NCBI GenBank assembly: GCA_003427395.1
Contig: BFEA01000120.1
Location: forward strand, 2,651,396 to 2,680,354
Source: Chara braunii
Taxonomy: Eukaryota > Streptophyta > Charophyceae > Charales > Characeae
Direction of reading: 5' to 3'
Length of the DNA stretch: 28,959 nt
Both the position numbers and the translations under genes were made by a program. Below are positions 9,936 through 19,298 of this stretch, piece after piece; the stretch's first letter is position 1, and each line of letters begins with the position of its first letter. The notes beneath the pieces are model-generated. The model searched no databases, was not told where the DNA came from, and saw nothing but the letters and a program-made list of their open reading frames with translations.

Positions 9936-11042
9936 TATTCATTGATCTTTGCATGGAGTCAGGTTTCGTTCCGATGGACGGAAGTGTGGGCCGTAGTTGG
10001 AACTCGGATCTTGGCCCAGAGCGTCGCAGCACGCTTCCACCCTTCTCAATCGCAGACGACAATGGCATATACTGCGATGTGGACGTGGGGAGCCTGTTGC
10101 GGCGCACTGAGCCAGTCCACCTTTACAACCCGACTCAGGCATGCCACATAGGCGGGAGTGGGTTTGTGTTGATTAAGCGATTTGTGTTGTCGTCTTTAAT
10201 TTTGTCGTACACCGACCTCGCGATGCTACCCTTGTTTGCTGTGCACGCCACCTGGCGACTGTGGTTTAATTGTCGTTGGTGTTGCTAGGGAGACTCGTGT
10301 TCGTGGCGACGGTTGTCCTAGGGTACAAAGGGGCCACCTGATTCCCCGAACTCTCTCGAAACGTGGGTGCGCTTCCCGCCCGTTCCCGAACCTGGGTCCT
10401 ATCGACCTGTCCAACCTCGGGCGAGCCCGTGCCGCGTTAGTGATTCAATGAAATCACTAAGTCACTGACTCGACGAGCCCGACAATGACGACTGAACCTG
10501 TGTCTGGGTCCTTCACCCCCTAGGTCCGTGCGAACCTTGCGGGGAATGGAACTCCGCCCCTGTTGGCTTGGTTTTTCTTTTGTTCCCTCATTTTTATCTT
10601 CTTTCTTTTTGAAAAAGGAGGATGGTCGGGCCATAGGACATCACCTTCCCATCATCCGCCCAGGCGTCTCGGGTCGGAGCCAAGAGTCCCCCGTTTACTT
10701 CAGATGACTCACCTCCCCCCCCCTTGGCCAAAGATCCTCGGCCACGCCCCTAATAACTTTGATCGGCATTCGAAGTACGAAAGGCTGCGAGGGGCGTGAG
10801 GTTGCGCATCACAAGCTTCCCTTCTCCATACGGAGTTGCTGGTATTTTTTAGTCATTTGGCAGAAGGTTATGTAGCGTCTGGATGCACGTGCTGCTTTTC
10901 CAGAGCTGACGACTTCAGAGCATGAGCGTGCTGGAGCAGAAAGCAATGCCTAGAGCTCAGCAAGTGTTTGAACTTTGAAGAGAAATATTCTCACATTGTC
11001 AGCATTGTAGTTCAGAGGACATGGCGAATGTCTCTTTATTAA

Positions 11043-11215
11043 ACCACCAGTACTTGACCCATAAGTAGGCTGTGGGGCCCCTCACCACGACTTCTAGAGG
11101 CCGTAAACAAGATGCTGGCCATCGATCAGATTTATCAACGGCCTTCTGAGCCCGAACATTGCAGTGTGTATGTGACAAGGGCCCGCAGCCGATGTATGGG
11201 CAAAGTACTCATGGT
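11043..11215. mobile_element. TTAA-flanked MITE, copy M1
   Basis: Terminal inverted repeats of about 37 bp start ACCACCAGTACTTG and ACCATGAGTACTTT, and continue inward to GGGCCC. TTAA flanks both ends (11039-11042 and 11216-11219). The 173-bp element has no coding capacity. TTAA duplications are typical of piggyBac-type elements, but the superfamily is inferred only from the target site. The right-hand TTAA is shared with the next element. Confidence 0.7.
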
Positions 11216-11219
11216 TTAA

Positions 11220-11369
11220 ACCACCAGTACTCGGTCCAGCTATCGGCCGCGGAAAACAATAGACTAGAAACGTTTCGAGTAAGATGAATTTGGGTGCTCC
11301 TGTAGTAGGCCGTACGTTTCCTAAAATTGTGGAGCGTTAATGGGCACGACTGTAGGAAGTACTGGTGGT
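11220..11369. mobile_element. TTAA-flanked MITE, copy M2
   Basis: A 150-bp element with ends ACCACCAGTACT and AGTACTGGTGGT, flanked by TTAA at 11216-11219 and 11370-11373. Its whole length aligns in reverse orientation to 26842-26991 at roughly 85-90% by eye, which defines a 150-bp subfamily. Confidence 0.75.
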
Positions 11370-11373
11370 TTAA

Positions 11374-12542
11374 GATTCCCATGCCTTTCTCTCGATATGG
11401 TTGTGGACCACTGACAGACAATGCAAAGATGTGAGTGATATCATAGATCTGATTGGAGGTTTTGCTGCGTCTTATGTTCCTTCTTCCTGGTCCTTGCAAT
11501 TCCCTAGTGGGTGGCAATGTAGGCTTAGATGCAACTTAGGCGGGGAATAGAGAAATTGCGGACCAGGAGCAGAGGCATTTCAGACCCAAAACCAGAGAAA
11601 TAGAAAACCAGGAAAGTAGGTGTTGAGTACCAGTGAAACTCGAAAACCTACCGTAGGATCCTGTGCCCGCAGTTTCTGCTCATGATTTCCACTTGTGACT
11701 TTTTGTTTGTCTTGTATTGTTGGACGCTAGAGACCATTACCTATGAAAAATCTATCGGATCTTTGTATGTAATGAGTTTGGCACCTAGCATGCGTGGCTC
11801 TAAAAATCCAGAAGTCACAGCAGGTCCACTGCCTTCTATGAATAATAAGTGGCAGTTGGGCCCACTGCTCCCGATGAAATCCAGAAGAGGGGGACTATGG
11901 AATTTGGAGTATGCGGGCTTTTGCGATTTTCTTGGTTATAATTGTTGATGGCGATTTCTGGGAAAAGTTGAAACATATAAAAAATAAATCTTCGGATGGC
12001 GAGGACGAAATTCTTGCAAGAAAAGTGTGCATAGTCTTGCTCCTTTTTGGAGAGGGTGGGAATACAAATTGGGACCAAACAGAAGTCTACGTGTTCCCTA
12101 ATGCACTCGGATAGGACGAAACTTCTTGGCTTGTACTCCTTTAGCTACAGAAAGTGCTTGATAAGAGGTGGAGATACATTTGAAAGGGTGTTTTGGAAGG
12201 TCTAGATTTGATCTAACTGATCTGTTTTATTGTTAGAGGTAAGTACGTTCATGTCAACTTTGAGTATCGAATGCGTAGAAAAAACATGCTTCGGCAAAGA
12301 AAACCGCACCGAGTTCGAAAAGGCGACCTAAGTACCGACGGCCGTGGTGTCATATTTACAGGGGTTGGTCGTGGTGTCAGAGGGGATACCAAAAAAAACA
12401 AGAAAACGCCCAACACATACTTTTGGATTGAAATCGCTCATTTCGAGTTGACGCGTGGTTTCTTTTCCGACGCAAGTTTTTTTTGGCTTTAGGGTTTCAA
12501 AACATGCCGCATCCATCGTTATTTCTTACTGTTATTACTTTG
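11374..12542. other. Unassigned AT-rich sequence
   Basis: No gene, RNA or terminal repeats recognised. Open frames at 11682-12114 on both strands are below 90 codons and featureless. Confidence 0.35.
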
Positions 12543-12603
12543 GAATACTTGTGCAAGGGCCATGCCATTTTTCTCAGTATTGTTCCAATTTTAATGGTTG
12601 TCC
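12543..12603 (-). pseudogene. Decayed U6 snRNA fragment
   Basis: The minus strand carries the U6 core in degenerate form: AAAATTGGAACAATACTGAG, then an altered ATTAGCATGG region, then GGCCCTTGCACAAG. It lacks a recognisable 5' stem and the 3' region. Divergence is much higher than in the copy at 28492-28575, so this is an old insertion. Confidence 0.7.
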
Positions 12604-14044
12604 TTAATGAATTTTTACACTGAGGGTGGTGGTGTTTCGGTTTGGAGATGTATGTGTGCAGGCTAAAATTGATGGGATATAAACTCTTGCGTAGAATTTG
12701 GAACTCAGAAACTAATGATTTGATGACTCAGGTAGACCATATCCGTGTTAAAAGTTCAGAAACATTTCCTAGTGCATTGCACCTGACCTGCACCTCTATC
12801 CTCGCACTATATTTTTTCCTTTGGTTTAGAAACCCAGGGAAAATGGATGAAAAATGTCAAAACATCATATAAATTGAGGTTGGAATTAAAAAAGAAAGAA
12901 AAAAGGAAAAAAAAGGAAAAAAAGGCCCGACCCTTATGTTAGGCTAGAACTATATATCTTTCCTTCCCCCTTGGTAAGGGTTTTTTTATTTGTCTTTTCG
13001 TTTTTTTTAACTTTTTTCGTTTTTCTATATTTCTCTTTCCTATACTTCTTTTTTTGCTACTCTGGATGATGTTATTTTTATGACGAAGTGTTTTAAAGTT
13101 TCTTGACAAGGAAGTAGCTACGAATCTGATACGTATTTCCTTTTGCACATACGTATGATTTGTACTTTAGACCTGGCTGATGCGTGAAGTTTGTTTCAAC
13201 AATTTCTAAGGCCTGGACCCCACTGGAAAAAGGATGGAAAAAGCGGTCGGCCTAAAAAAAAACGGGCAAAGAATTTTGGAAAATCGGAAAGCAGTTTTGC
13301 GAGGACCCCATTGTGGAGGACCAAATGCGCTTGGAAAACCCTTCAGAAATCAGTTGAGCCAATCGTTGCCTGTTTCAATTGACACTCGTTTGTGTTGTTT
13401 TTTTTTTTCCTTTGTTTTTGTGGCACTCTTCATTGCTATTGGTTGCTGCCTCCCGTGAGATTTTGACAGGAACGACATGGCCTCCCCCCTACCCTCCAGA
13501 GTCGGCACAAAATTGTGGCGAGGAATCCTCCTGTGAGACATTTCCCGGCCTCGGACTATGCCAAAACACAAAACGATGTTTTTCCAAGCCGCAGTCTTCA
13601 GTCTGTGGGGTTGTGGAAAAGGGTTTGCGAAAGAAATTTCACCTTTTCTTGGACATTTGCGGCAGGTTGTGGGGTCCTGGAAACAATTTTGCGACAAAGT
13701 TTTTCCTTTATGCGGTCCTGTGGGGTCCAACCCTAAGGTGGGTCTAGTAATGCCGTTACCAGGCCGGAACCGATCCGTGGTTCTACTGAGTTGGGAGGAA
13801 ATGTTCTGGGAATTAGGTAGATTTTGGACCTGGCTGATGCGACGAGTTTGCTTTAACCAAAGGTGGGCCTAGTAACCTCGTTACCGGGTCAGATTTTTTT
13901 TTTATTGTTGTACTGAGTTTTGTTTTAGGGATAAAGGGATTTTGTGTTGGCGTGGCGACGAGATGTGAATTGGAGTGACCCAGTACATTATTGCTTAGTC
14001 CAGCTAGTGCAGTTCTTTGTTCCTAAAGTTAGAACAAGAGTCCT
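12604..14044. other. Repeat-containing sequence without supported genes
   Basis: A purine-rich stretch (12885-12935) and pyrimidine tracts (12970-13060) dominate the first half. GACCTGGCTGATGCG occurs at about 13170 and again at about 13826 with similar bases after it. AAGGTGGG(T/C)CTAGTAA occurs at 13735 and 13860. These direct repeats suggest a decayed element, but I could not define its ends. The open frames here overlap on opposite strands. Confidence 0.35.
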
Positions 14045-14512
14045 GTTAGACACTCCTAAAGGAATCCTAAAGGATTTAGGAGTCGTCCTAAAAGATTTTT
14101 GGGAATTGCTGCTGTGTGGTCACACACATTCTTAAAGAAAAGCTTTTAGGAACTGTCCTAAAGGGTCTCGCGCGACTTGTTTTCATATACGTATATCCGA
14201 CGATGTGTGCCCATTGCAGCCTCGTGTCAGTGGTACACAGGGCGGCGGGCCCTCCCCGGTTCATGATGGGGAGGTAAAATGCTTGCGGAGGAAGGCATTC
14301 GAAAATCCGAATTCAAATTTTCGCGGATGCATGCAGGCGGGCAGGAGGACGGGCAGCGGCCATTTATGACGTACAAACAATAGTGTTGTTGATCCCCCAC
14401 TTGTAGGGAGTCATGTTTCGCTTGGCGTGCGAAGTCATCTGTGGCGTGTGAAGTGTTGTGTTGCAACGAACACAAGCGGAGTCTTCTGCGACATTGAGTA
14501 TAGGCGGGATAT

Positions 14513-14885
14513 GTGAGACTCAAACGCGCAATGGAGGTCAACGTTTGCGGCGGCAGCCATGCGATGTCAGATGAAGAGCGGGAGGCGGCGGCATTGGCGG
14601 AGACAGTCGTTGTTCTGAACACGATGATCGGCAGGTCGTTCACACAGCACCAAATGCGTCTGCAGTTGCGGAAGCGTAGAGCGTTGTCGCAGCGCGTGGT
14701 TGAAGCTCCGAATTGCGTGGCCACGTTTGAAGTGGTCCTGCAGCTTCGGCGTTCTCCGTCGGTGTCTTCCCGTGCGAGACACTGCGATGGTGGATAAAAT
14801 GGAGGAGTGGAATGTGGACGGATCTTCTCGTCTGTGACGACGCGAGTGACAATTATTTCCGCGAGAAGTTGCGTATGTTGAGGCC
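14513..14885 (+). pseudogene. PIF/Harbinger transposase N-terminal fragment, frameshifted
   Basis: The first frame (14513-14797) encodes a charged region (MSDEEREAAALAE, then Arg-rich). A frame break between 14797 and 14812 leads into a second frame encoding DLLVCDDASDNYFREKLRM. That stretch resembles the conserved acidic D-x-x-FR-x-x-(F/L)RM helix near the start of plant PIF/Harbinger (ALP1-like) transposases, by my recollection of the family. The sequence after it is unrelated and the DDE residues are absent. A nonfunctional relic. Confidence 0.45.
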
Positions 14886-15428
14886 ACCATCGCTGCCTGC
14901 CCACATGTTTGACACTCCACGAGTGATGCTCTCCACGCTTGCTCGCGGCGATAGTTGTGGTCTACCACCGCTCTTGTCTCTCGCGTCGGCCTCCGTTGTC
15001 CTTGTTTGAGTAGATGGCATCGAAAGATTACCACCATTAATGCCCACGGGGCCCACTGCAACTCCGGCAGCCGGAGGGCAGCTGTCTCTGCTACCTTGCA
15101 CGATCATCGCATTCTTGCCACGCTGTCGGTCACAGGATGACGCCTCGACACCAGCATTGACGGATGAAGCGCATGCAAGTGGCGACTCCTCGGTATGCAC
15201 ACTTTGAGGACGGTGCGGGCTACTCGGTGAAGGTTGGGGGTTAATGATGAAGGTGTGGGTCACTAGCGTCGCATCGCCGGACGATATGTTGAACCTCAGA
15301 TCGACCTTCCCGTCGTCGTCATCCTCCAACCCTTGAAGCAGGAGGGATGTGAACTTGCCACCTCGATTTGTTCTGCATCCGCCAATTGGAAATGTTTGCG
15401 ACCACATCTGCGTCAACCCACTACCCAA
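14880..15428 (-). pseudogene. Minus-strand ORF fragment facing the transposase relic
   Basis: A 191-codon open frame on the minus strand. The part with protein-like composition is FTSLLLQGLEDDDDGKVDLRF. PIF/Harbinger elements commonly carry a second gene for a Myb/SANT-like DNA-binding protein, often in opposite orientation to the transposase, and this would be its upstream part. No Myb domain is visible, so that identity is inference from position only. The C-terminal end runs antisense into the transposase fragment. Confidence 0.25.
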
Positions 15429-15519
15429 AGGTAGAATTGTGAGCTCCTCCTCTTTTGCTCGTCGCCCGACAGGGCCAGAGGCTGCTCGTGGGGAGGCAGA
15501 TGGCTGTGCAAGGAGGGGT

Positions 15520-16205
15520 TGTACCGCCGTTAAGGGACCACCCTAGCCGAGCCTCCTGCACTCGCGGCCACTACTTGCCTGCGGACGTTGAAGTTCGCTA
15601 TTTCGTGGATGCGCGTCGTTTGCGGTGTTGCTTTGACGGCCGAAACGCCAAGCCCACGTCGGGGAAGACGACAAACAAGAAGACAACGACAACGAGTATC
15701 AGGAAAGGCAACCTCCGATACACGTTTACCATGAATGTGCACTTTGGAGGGAGCGTTCCGAACACACAAAGGACACGGACTCCGGCATGCCGGCAGATTC
15801 AACCGTAGGTCCTTCATATGGCGCCATATGCAGAATAGGTATGAGGCGGAAGCTACTGTACCGCCGTTAAGGGACCACCCTAGCTTAGCCTCCTGCACTT
15901 GCGGCCGCTACTTGCATGCGGACATTGAAGTTCGTCATTGCTCGTTCAACAAAAGTCCTTTTCGTGGATGCCAATCGTTTGTGGTGTCGCTTGGACGACC
16001 GGAACGCCAAGCACATGTGGAGGAAGACGACAGACAAGAAGACGACGACTGTGAGTACCAGGAAAGGCAACCTCTGATGCACGTCTGCCATGAATGTGCG
16101 CTTTGGAGGGAGCGTTCCAAACACACAAAGGGCACACTGACTCCGGCATGCTGACAGATTCGACTGCAGGTCCTTCATATGGCGCCATATACAGAACAGG
16201 TAAAA
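15520..16205. repeat. Diverged 337-bp tandem duplication
   Basis: A block beginning TGTACCGCCGTTAAGGGACC starts at 15520 and again at 15857. Both copies run through AGGAAAGGCAACCTC, GGAGGGAGCGTTCC and CTTCATATGGCGCCATAT. They differ at many positions and by small indels, and reading frames are not preserved between them, which argues against coding function. The pair lies inside the PIF/Harbinger-like element. Confidence 0.75.
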
Positions 16206-16579
16206 GGTGGGAAACCACTTCTTTGAATTGTGATCGTTGGTGTCCCTCCACTGCCCGCAGATCATTGGTACCAGGATGGCGCAACACCTCGTCCTCCTTC
16301 GTGTTTCGCTTCAAAGGCAACGGTAGACTACGGAGGACAGTGCACCCCCGCTTGCCATGCCCGGTCCGCTTCGCCCGCCAACGACTACCTATGGTGGTTG
16401 TTGCCTTCATCTCGCCACTAGAGGCCTCCAATGTCCCCCCCCTGGCCCAATGGGCAACTTCTACTAATCCTAACCCCGTTTTCACATTTTCTTTCACATT
16501 TTCTTTCACGAATTCGGTTTTAGGAATGTGTGTAACCACACTGCATTCCTAAAAATCGGCATTTTTAGGAGTGTCTAAC

Positions 16580-16864
16580 GAGACCCCAAGATAAACGCAT
16601 CCAATTTATCGTTTGAATCACCCACTAAGTCCCCTGATGATCCTGGCACGACGGTCAGGTGAAATCGGTAGAGTCTTTCGCCGGGTGGAAGCTATGCTTT
16701 CATCATAGTTGTTGCTTTATTGTTATAATTTTACAGCAGTCGCGTACGGTTTTTTTACAAGCTTTATCTTTTGTGATTTCTCCTTGTTTGGTGCGCTACT
16801 GTCTAATCTTTGCCCAATCTCTGCCCATCTCTGCTCTTTCTAATCCTTGGTCTTGGCATGTTGA
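16580..16864. other. Short unassigned spacer between two elements
   Basis: I see nothing recognisable between the right end of the PIF/Harbinger-like element and the third LTR-like copy. Confidence 0.4.
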
Positions 16865-17399
16865 ATTGTGGTCGGATCATCGTGTCGCTGTATGAAGTCT
16901 TTGTGTATAGCTTGCACAACATGGCAGCCCAGATGAAAGAGAAGGAAGGGAAGGGGATGGACAAATTTATAGCGTGGAAGGCGGCGGGGCCCCATTGTGT
17001 AATGCGTGCAGCGAGGGGTGTTGATGCGGAGGACAAAAGGAAGAAGGTTTTGGAGAGTCGAGGAAGGCGGGGTGATCAAAATTTTCGCAGAGTTGAGGTG
17101 GTTGTTCAAGCCGTGCGTCTAAGTTCGCTCTTACGGCTTGGTCTGACCATTTTAACCTGCAACCAATCAATCGCGTCGAAGATCAAAAGGAGGAGAGGAT
17201 GAAGCATCAGGAGGAAGATGGAGGGTTACGTGGAGACGAAGGACGACAAGAAAAGAAGTTGGTGTGCGTGCACAAGGCGGGAAGTGAGCTTGCGTAGCAA
17301 GCAAGAATTCAAAAATGGCTGCGCACTCATATTGATACCAAGAAAATTAAAACTCCGTCAACTGAATCCGTAACCGTTTTCTTTCAAATCCCCACCGGT
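16865..17399 (-). mobile_element. LTR-like element, copy 3 (truncated)
   Basis: The minus strand aligns to the promoter part of copies 1 and 2, including TATAAA at 16966-16971 and the flanking AGGCGGCGG and AGCTTGC blocks. The part downstream of the promoter is lost at about 16865, so one end and its duplication are missing. Upstream it runs into the tandem array at 17400-18000, whose units carry this family's terminal sequence. Confidence 0.5.
16966..16971 (-). promoter_or_regulatory. TATA box of LTR-like copy 3
   Basis: The minus strand reads CGCTATAAATTTG in the same context as in copies 1 and 2. Confidence 0.45.
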
Positions 17400-18000
17400 T
17401 GGTCGCGCGAGACTAATCCAAACAAGCACGGGCAAAACCTAAAAGATGAATGCAGATGGCCTTAAAAAATTCAAGACAGAGTCTGACAGACCCCTTTCTT
17501 CGTACTTAGTCAAGATCCGCACTTCAGGGCTTCCTTCAGGTTTTTTTACGAAGGGCTGCGAGGTACGGAGCTTGGCTTATACACTCCTTCCACTTGAAGC
17601 TTATGTGGTCGCGCGAGACTAATCCGAACAAGGACGGGCAAAACCTAAAAGATGGATGCAGATGGCCTTAAAAAATTCAAGACAGACCCCTTTCTTCGTA
17701 ATTAGTCAAGATCCGTACTTCAGGGCTTCTTTCGGGGTTTATTCCAGAGGGCTGCGAGGTACGGAGCTTGGCTTATCACACCTCTTCCACTTGAAGCTTA
17801 TGTGGTCGCGCGAGACTAATCCGAACAAGGACGGGCAAAACCTAAAAGATGAATGCAGATGGCCTTAAAAAATTCAAGACAGGCCCCTTTCTTCGTAAAT
17901 AGTCAAGATCCGTACTTCAGGGCTTCCTTCGGGGTTTGTTCCGAAATGCTGCGAGGTACGGAGCTTGGCTTATCACACTCCTTCCACTTGAAGCTTATGT
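17400..18000. repeat. Three-unit tandem array, 197-206 bp period
   Basis: TGGTCGCGCGAGACTAATCC begins units at 17400, 17606 and 17803, and the pattern breaks at 18000 with TGGTCCGG. Each unit holds the CCGTACT hairpin and the terminal TTATCACA (decayed to TTATACA in the first unit) of the LTR-like family, plus about 25 bp beyond that terminus. The repeated unit therefore crosses the element boundary. Each unit also contains similar ~70-codon open frames, which I regard as incidental. Confidence 0.85.
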
Positions 18001-18534
18001 GGTCCGGTCATTCCCCTACTTTGCCTCTACCGTTTATCCCCCTTTGCAAAATAACTTTCCTCTAATTTCCTGCTCCTTGTCTCTTTTTTTTGAATTTTCC
18101 TTTTCGTTTGGACCCAGTCAGTCGTATACTCGGTTTTCAGTGTTTGCATTAGGCCTTCCCATGCATGTGGGACTAGCACTTGCATTCTATTGATTGTTTC
18201 TTGGCATCATCTTTTCCATATTGTCCAGTCTCTCTAAAACAGTTTGCTTTCCCACTTTTCCCACCCTCTGTGTTACAAAACCTGTTACCCTGGTGAGTTA
18301 TTCTTCTGGAAAGGGTTGTCCAATAATGGCTTTTCAAATTCTGGCTGCACTTTCCCCGATTTGTTTTGTTGTGGCACATACAAGTTGGCCATGAAGTCCA
18401 TTTTTCGCCACTTCTCTAGAGATACAGATAGTGCGTAGCGCATAACTCATTCATGTCGTATTCGTATTCACTCAATGGCAACCTTCACTTTTCACTGCCT
18501 TTCGCTAACTAGTGCCTCCATTTTCTTCTTCTTC
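18001..18534. other. Unassigned pyrimidine-rich sequence
   Basis: T-rich sequence with short hydrophobic open frames and no recognisable domain. Confidence 0.35.
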
Positions 18535-18676
18535 TTTTTTTTTTTTTTTTTTTTGAAAACGTGCTCCAATCTATTCGTGGGGAGCAGCACGTTCTGGGAA
18601 TCGGGCCCAGCGTCCCATATGAAGACATGAAAAAAACAATTTATGAACATATTGAGATACCGAGGCCATTACCCAG
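18535..18676 (-). mobile_element. Structured poly(A) retroposon, copy D
   Basis: Minus-strand order: hairpin around TAATGG (18660-18676), about 40 bp, GGGACGCTGGGCCC, hairpin GCTGGG/CCCAG, then ACGTGCTGCTCC with GGAGCACGT closing a second hairpin, then a run of about 20 A (18535-18554). Aligns along its length to copies C and E. No coding potential. Tail and structure suggest a small LINE-mobilised RNA. Confidence 0.6.
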
Positions 18677-18850
18677 TTTCGGCTTTTTTACGTGAACAAG
18701 CTATTGAACTTCGGGAAAGATGATGAAAAAACAACGAATCCTTTTTTACGATTGCTCTCTTGAAATCCAACGCATTTTTTGGAACACTCGAGTATCTAAG
18801 GGGTTTCCAATAGATCATAACAAAGCTCACCAAAACTGACTTAGGGCGTC

Positions 18851-19298
18851 GTTAGACACTCCTCGGGGATGTGATTCCAAGGATTTTGTCTTCGTTCCAC
18901 CTGTCCTCGGAGATGAAATCGGAAATGAAAATGTGAAAACACTCCAAGGACAAATCCTTGGGCTTCGAGGATTTCCCAGCCAAATCGTCCTCGGCTCCAA
19001 AGGACCTCGCGAGGTTCTTTGGGGCCCGAGGATCCGTGTTTCACGGTGAGAAGAGGGCATGCACGTAGAGAGACGTTACAACCGAGAATTCTGATCGTGG
19101 CAGCACCCTATTGGTTGAAAGCCTGAAGCACAATTTTTTTTCTTTTTTTTTTTCCTTTTATTTTTCTGACATTGCTCCGAGGATGAGTCCTAAAACCGAT
19201 GCTCCGAGGATGAGTGTAACGAAGATGACAAAAACCTTGAACTTTTTCGAGGATTCATCCTCGGAGCCCGAGGATGCCCCGAGCGAGGAGTGTCTAAC
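18851..19298. mobile_element. 448-bp element with GTTAGACACTCC ends
   Basis: Left end GTTAGACACTCCTCGGGG at 18851. The right end, at 19277-19298, is an inverted version ending GTGTCTAAC. The outer 12 bp are identical to the 2.5-kb PIF/Harbinger-like element at 14045-16579, so this is probably a miniature relative. About ten CCGAGGA/TCCTCGG motifs in both orientations lie near both ends, with a T-rich stretch in the middle. No coding capacity. Confidence 0.65.

Larger units (their letters stand above)
8570..10813 (+). mobile_element. LTR-like element, copy 2 (4-bp TSD AGCT, 1.25-kb extra segment)
   Basis: Starts TGTGAT at 8570 and ends ATCACA at 10813, flanked by AGCT (8566-8569 and 10814-10817). 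The first ~640 bp, with hairpin 8582-8651 and TATA box 9125-9130, aligns to the minus strand of copy 1. The last ~345 bp (10468-10813) aligns to the rest of copy 1. Between them lie about 1.25 kb absent from copy 1, bracketed by CTCGATGAGCCC (9210) and CTCGACGAGCCC (10469). An open frame of 202 codons (9680-10288) falls in the extra segment, but its start is CT-repeat derived and it has no domain I recognise. Confidence 0.55.
14045..16579. mobile_element. PIF/Harbinger-like element, internally deleted
   Basis: Perfect 16-bp terminal inverted repeats GTTAGACACTCCTAAA lie at 14045-14060 and inverted at 16564-16579. A second matched pair lies inside them: GTGTGGTCACACACATTC (about 14115-14132) and its counterpart GTGTGGTTACACACATTC on the opposite strand near 16520-16540. 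A plus-strand fragment resembles the N-terminal part of a PIF/Harbinger transposase and a minus-strand fragment faces it. No DDE catalytic domain is present, so the middle of an autonomous element has probably been lost. I could not settle the target duplication; matching sequence continues a few bases outside the 16-bp repeat (GAGACCCC at right). Confidence 0.6.

Noticed and set aside
9495-10288. Overlapping long frames on both strands
   Set aside because: They are driven by CT repeats and a 31-bp duplication, with several frames open at once and no domain.
10439-10460. Hairpin AGTGATT/AATCACT followed by CTAAG as a Helitron 3' end
   Set aside because: The CTRRT terminus and a matching TC start were not found, and a short hairpin alone is weak.
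14227-14904. 225-codon minus-strand open frame
   Set aside because: It is antisense to the transposase-like fragment, has no recognisable domain, and G/C-rich composition on the other strand explains its openness.
13526-17986. CTCC-TGTGAG near 13.53 kb as the missing end of LTR-like copy 3 (with CTCC after ATCACA at 17.98 kb)
   Set aside because: The sequence after TGTGAG does not resemble the family's end and the tandem units extend past ATCACA, so the 4-base match is probably chance.
17656-18065. Two similar 70-codon open frames
   Set aside because: They are the same tandem-repeat unit translated twice; the units are explained by the LTR-like terminal sequence.
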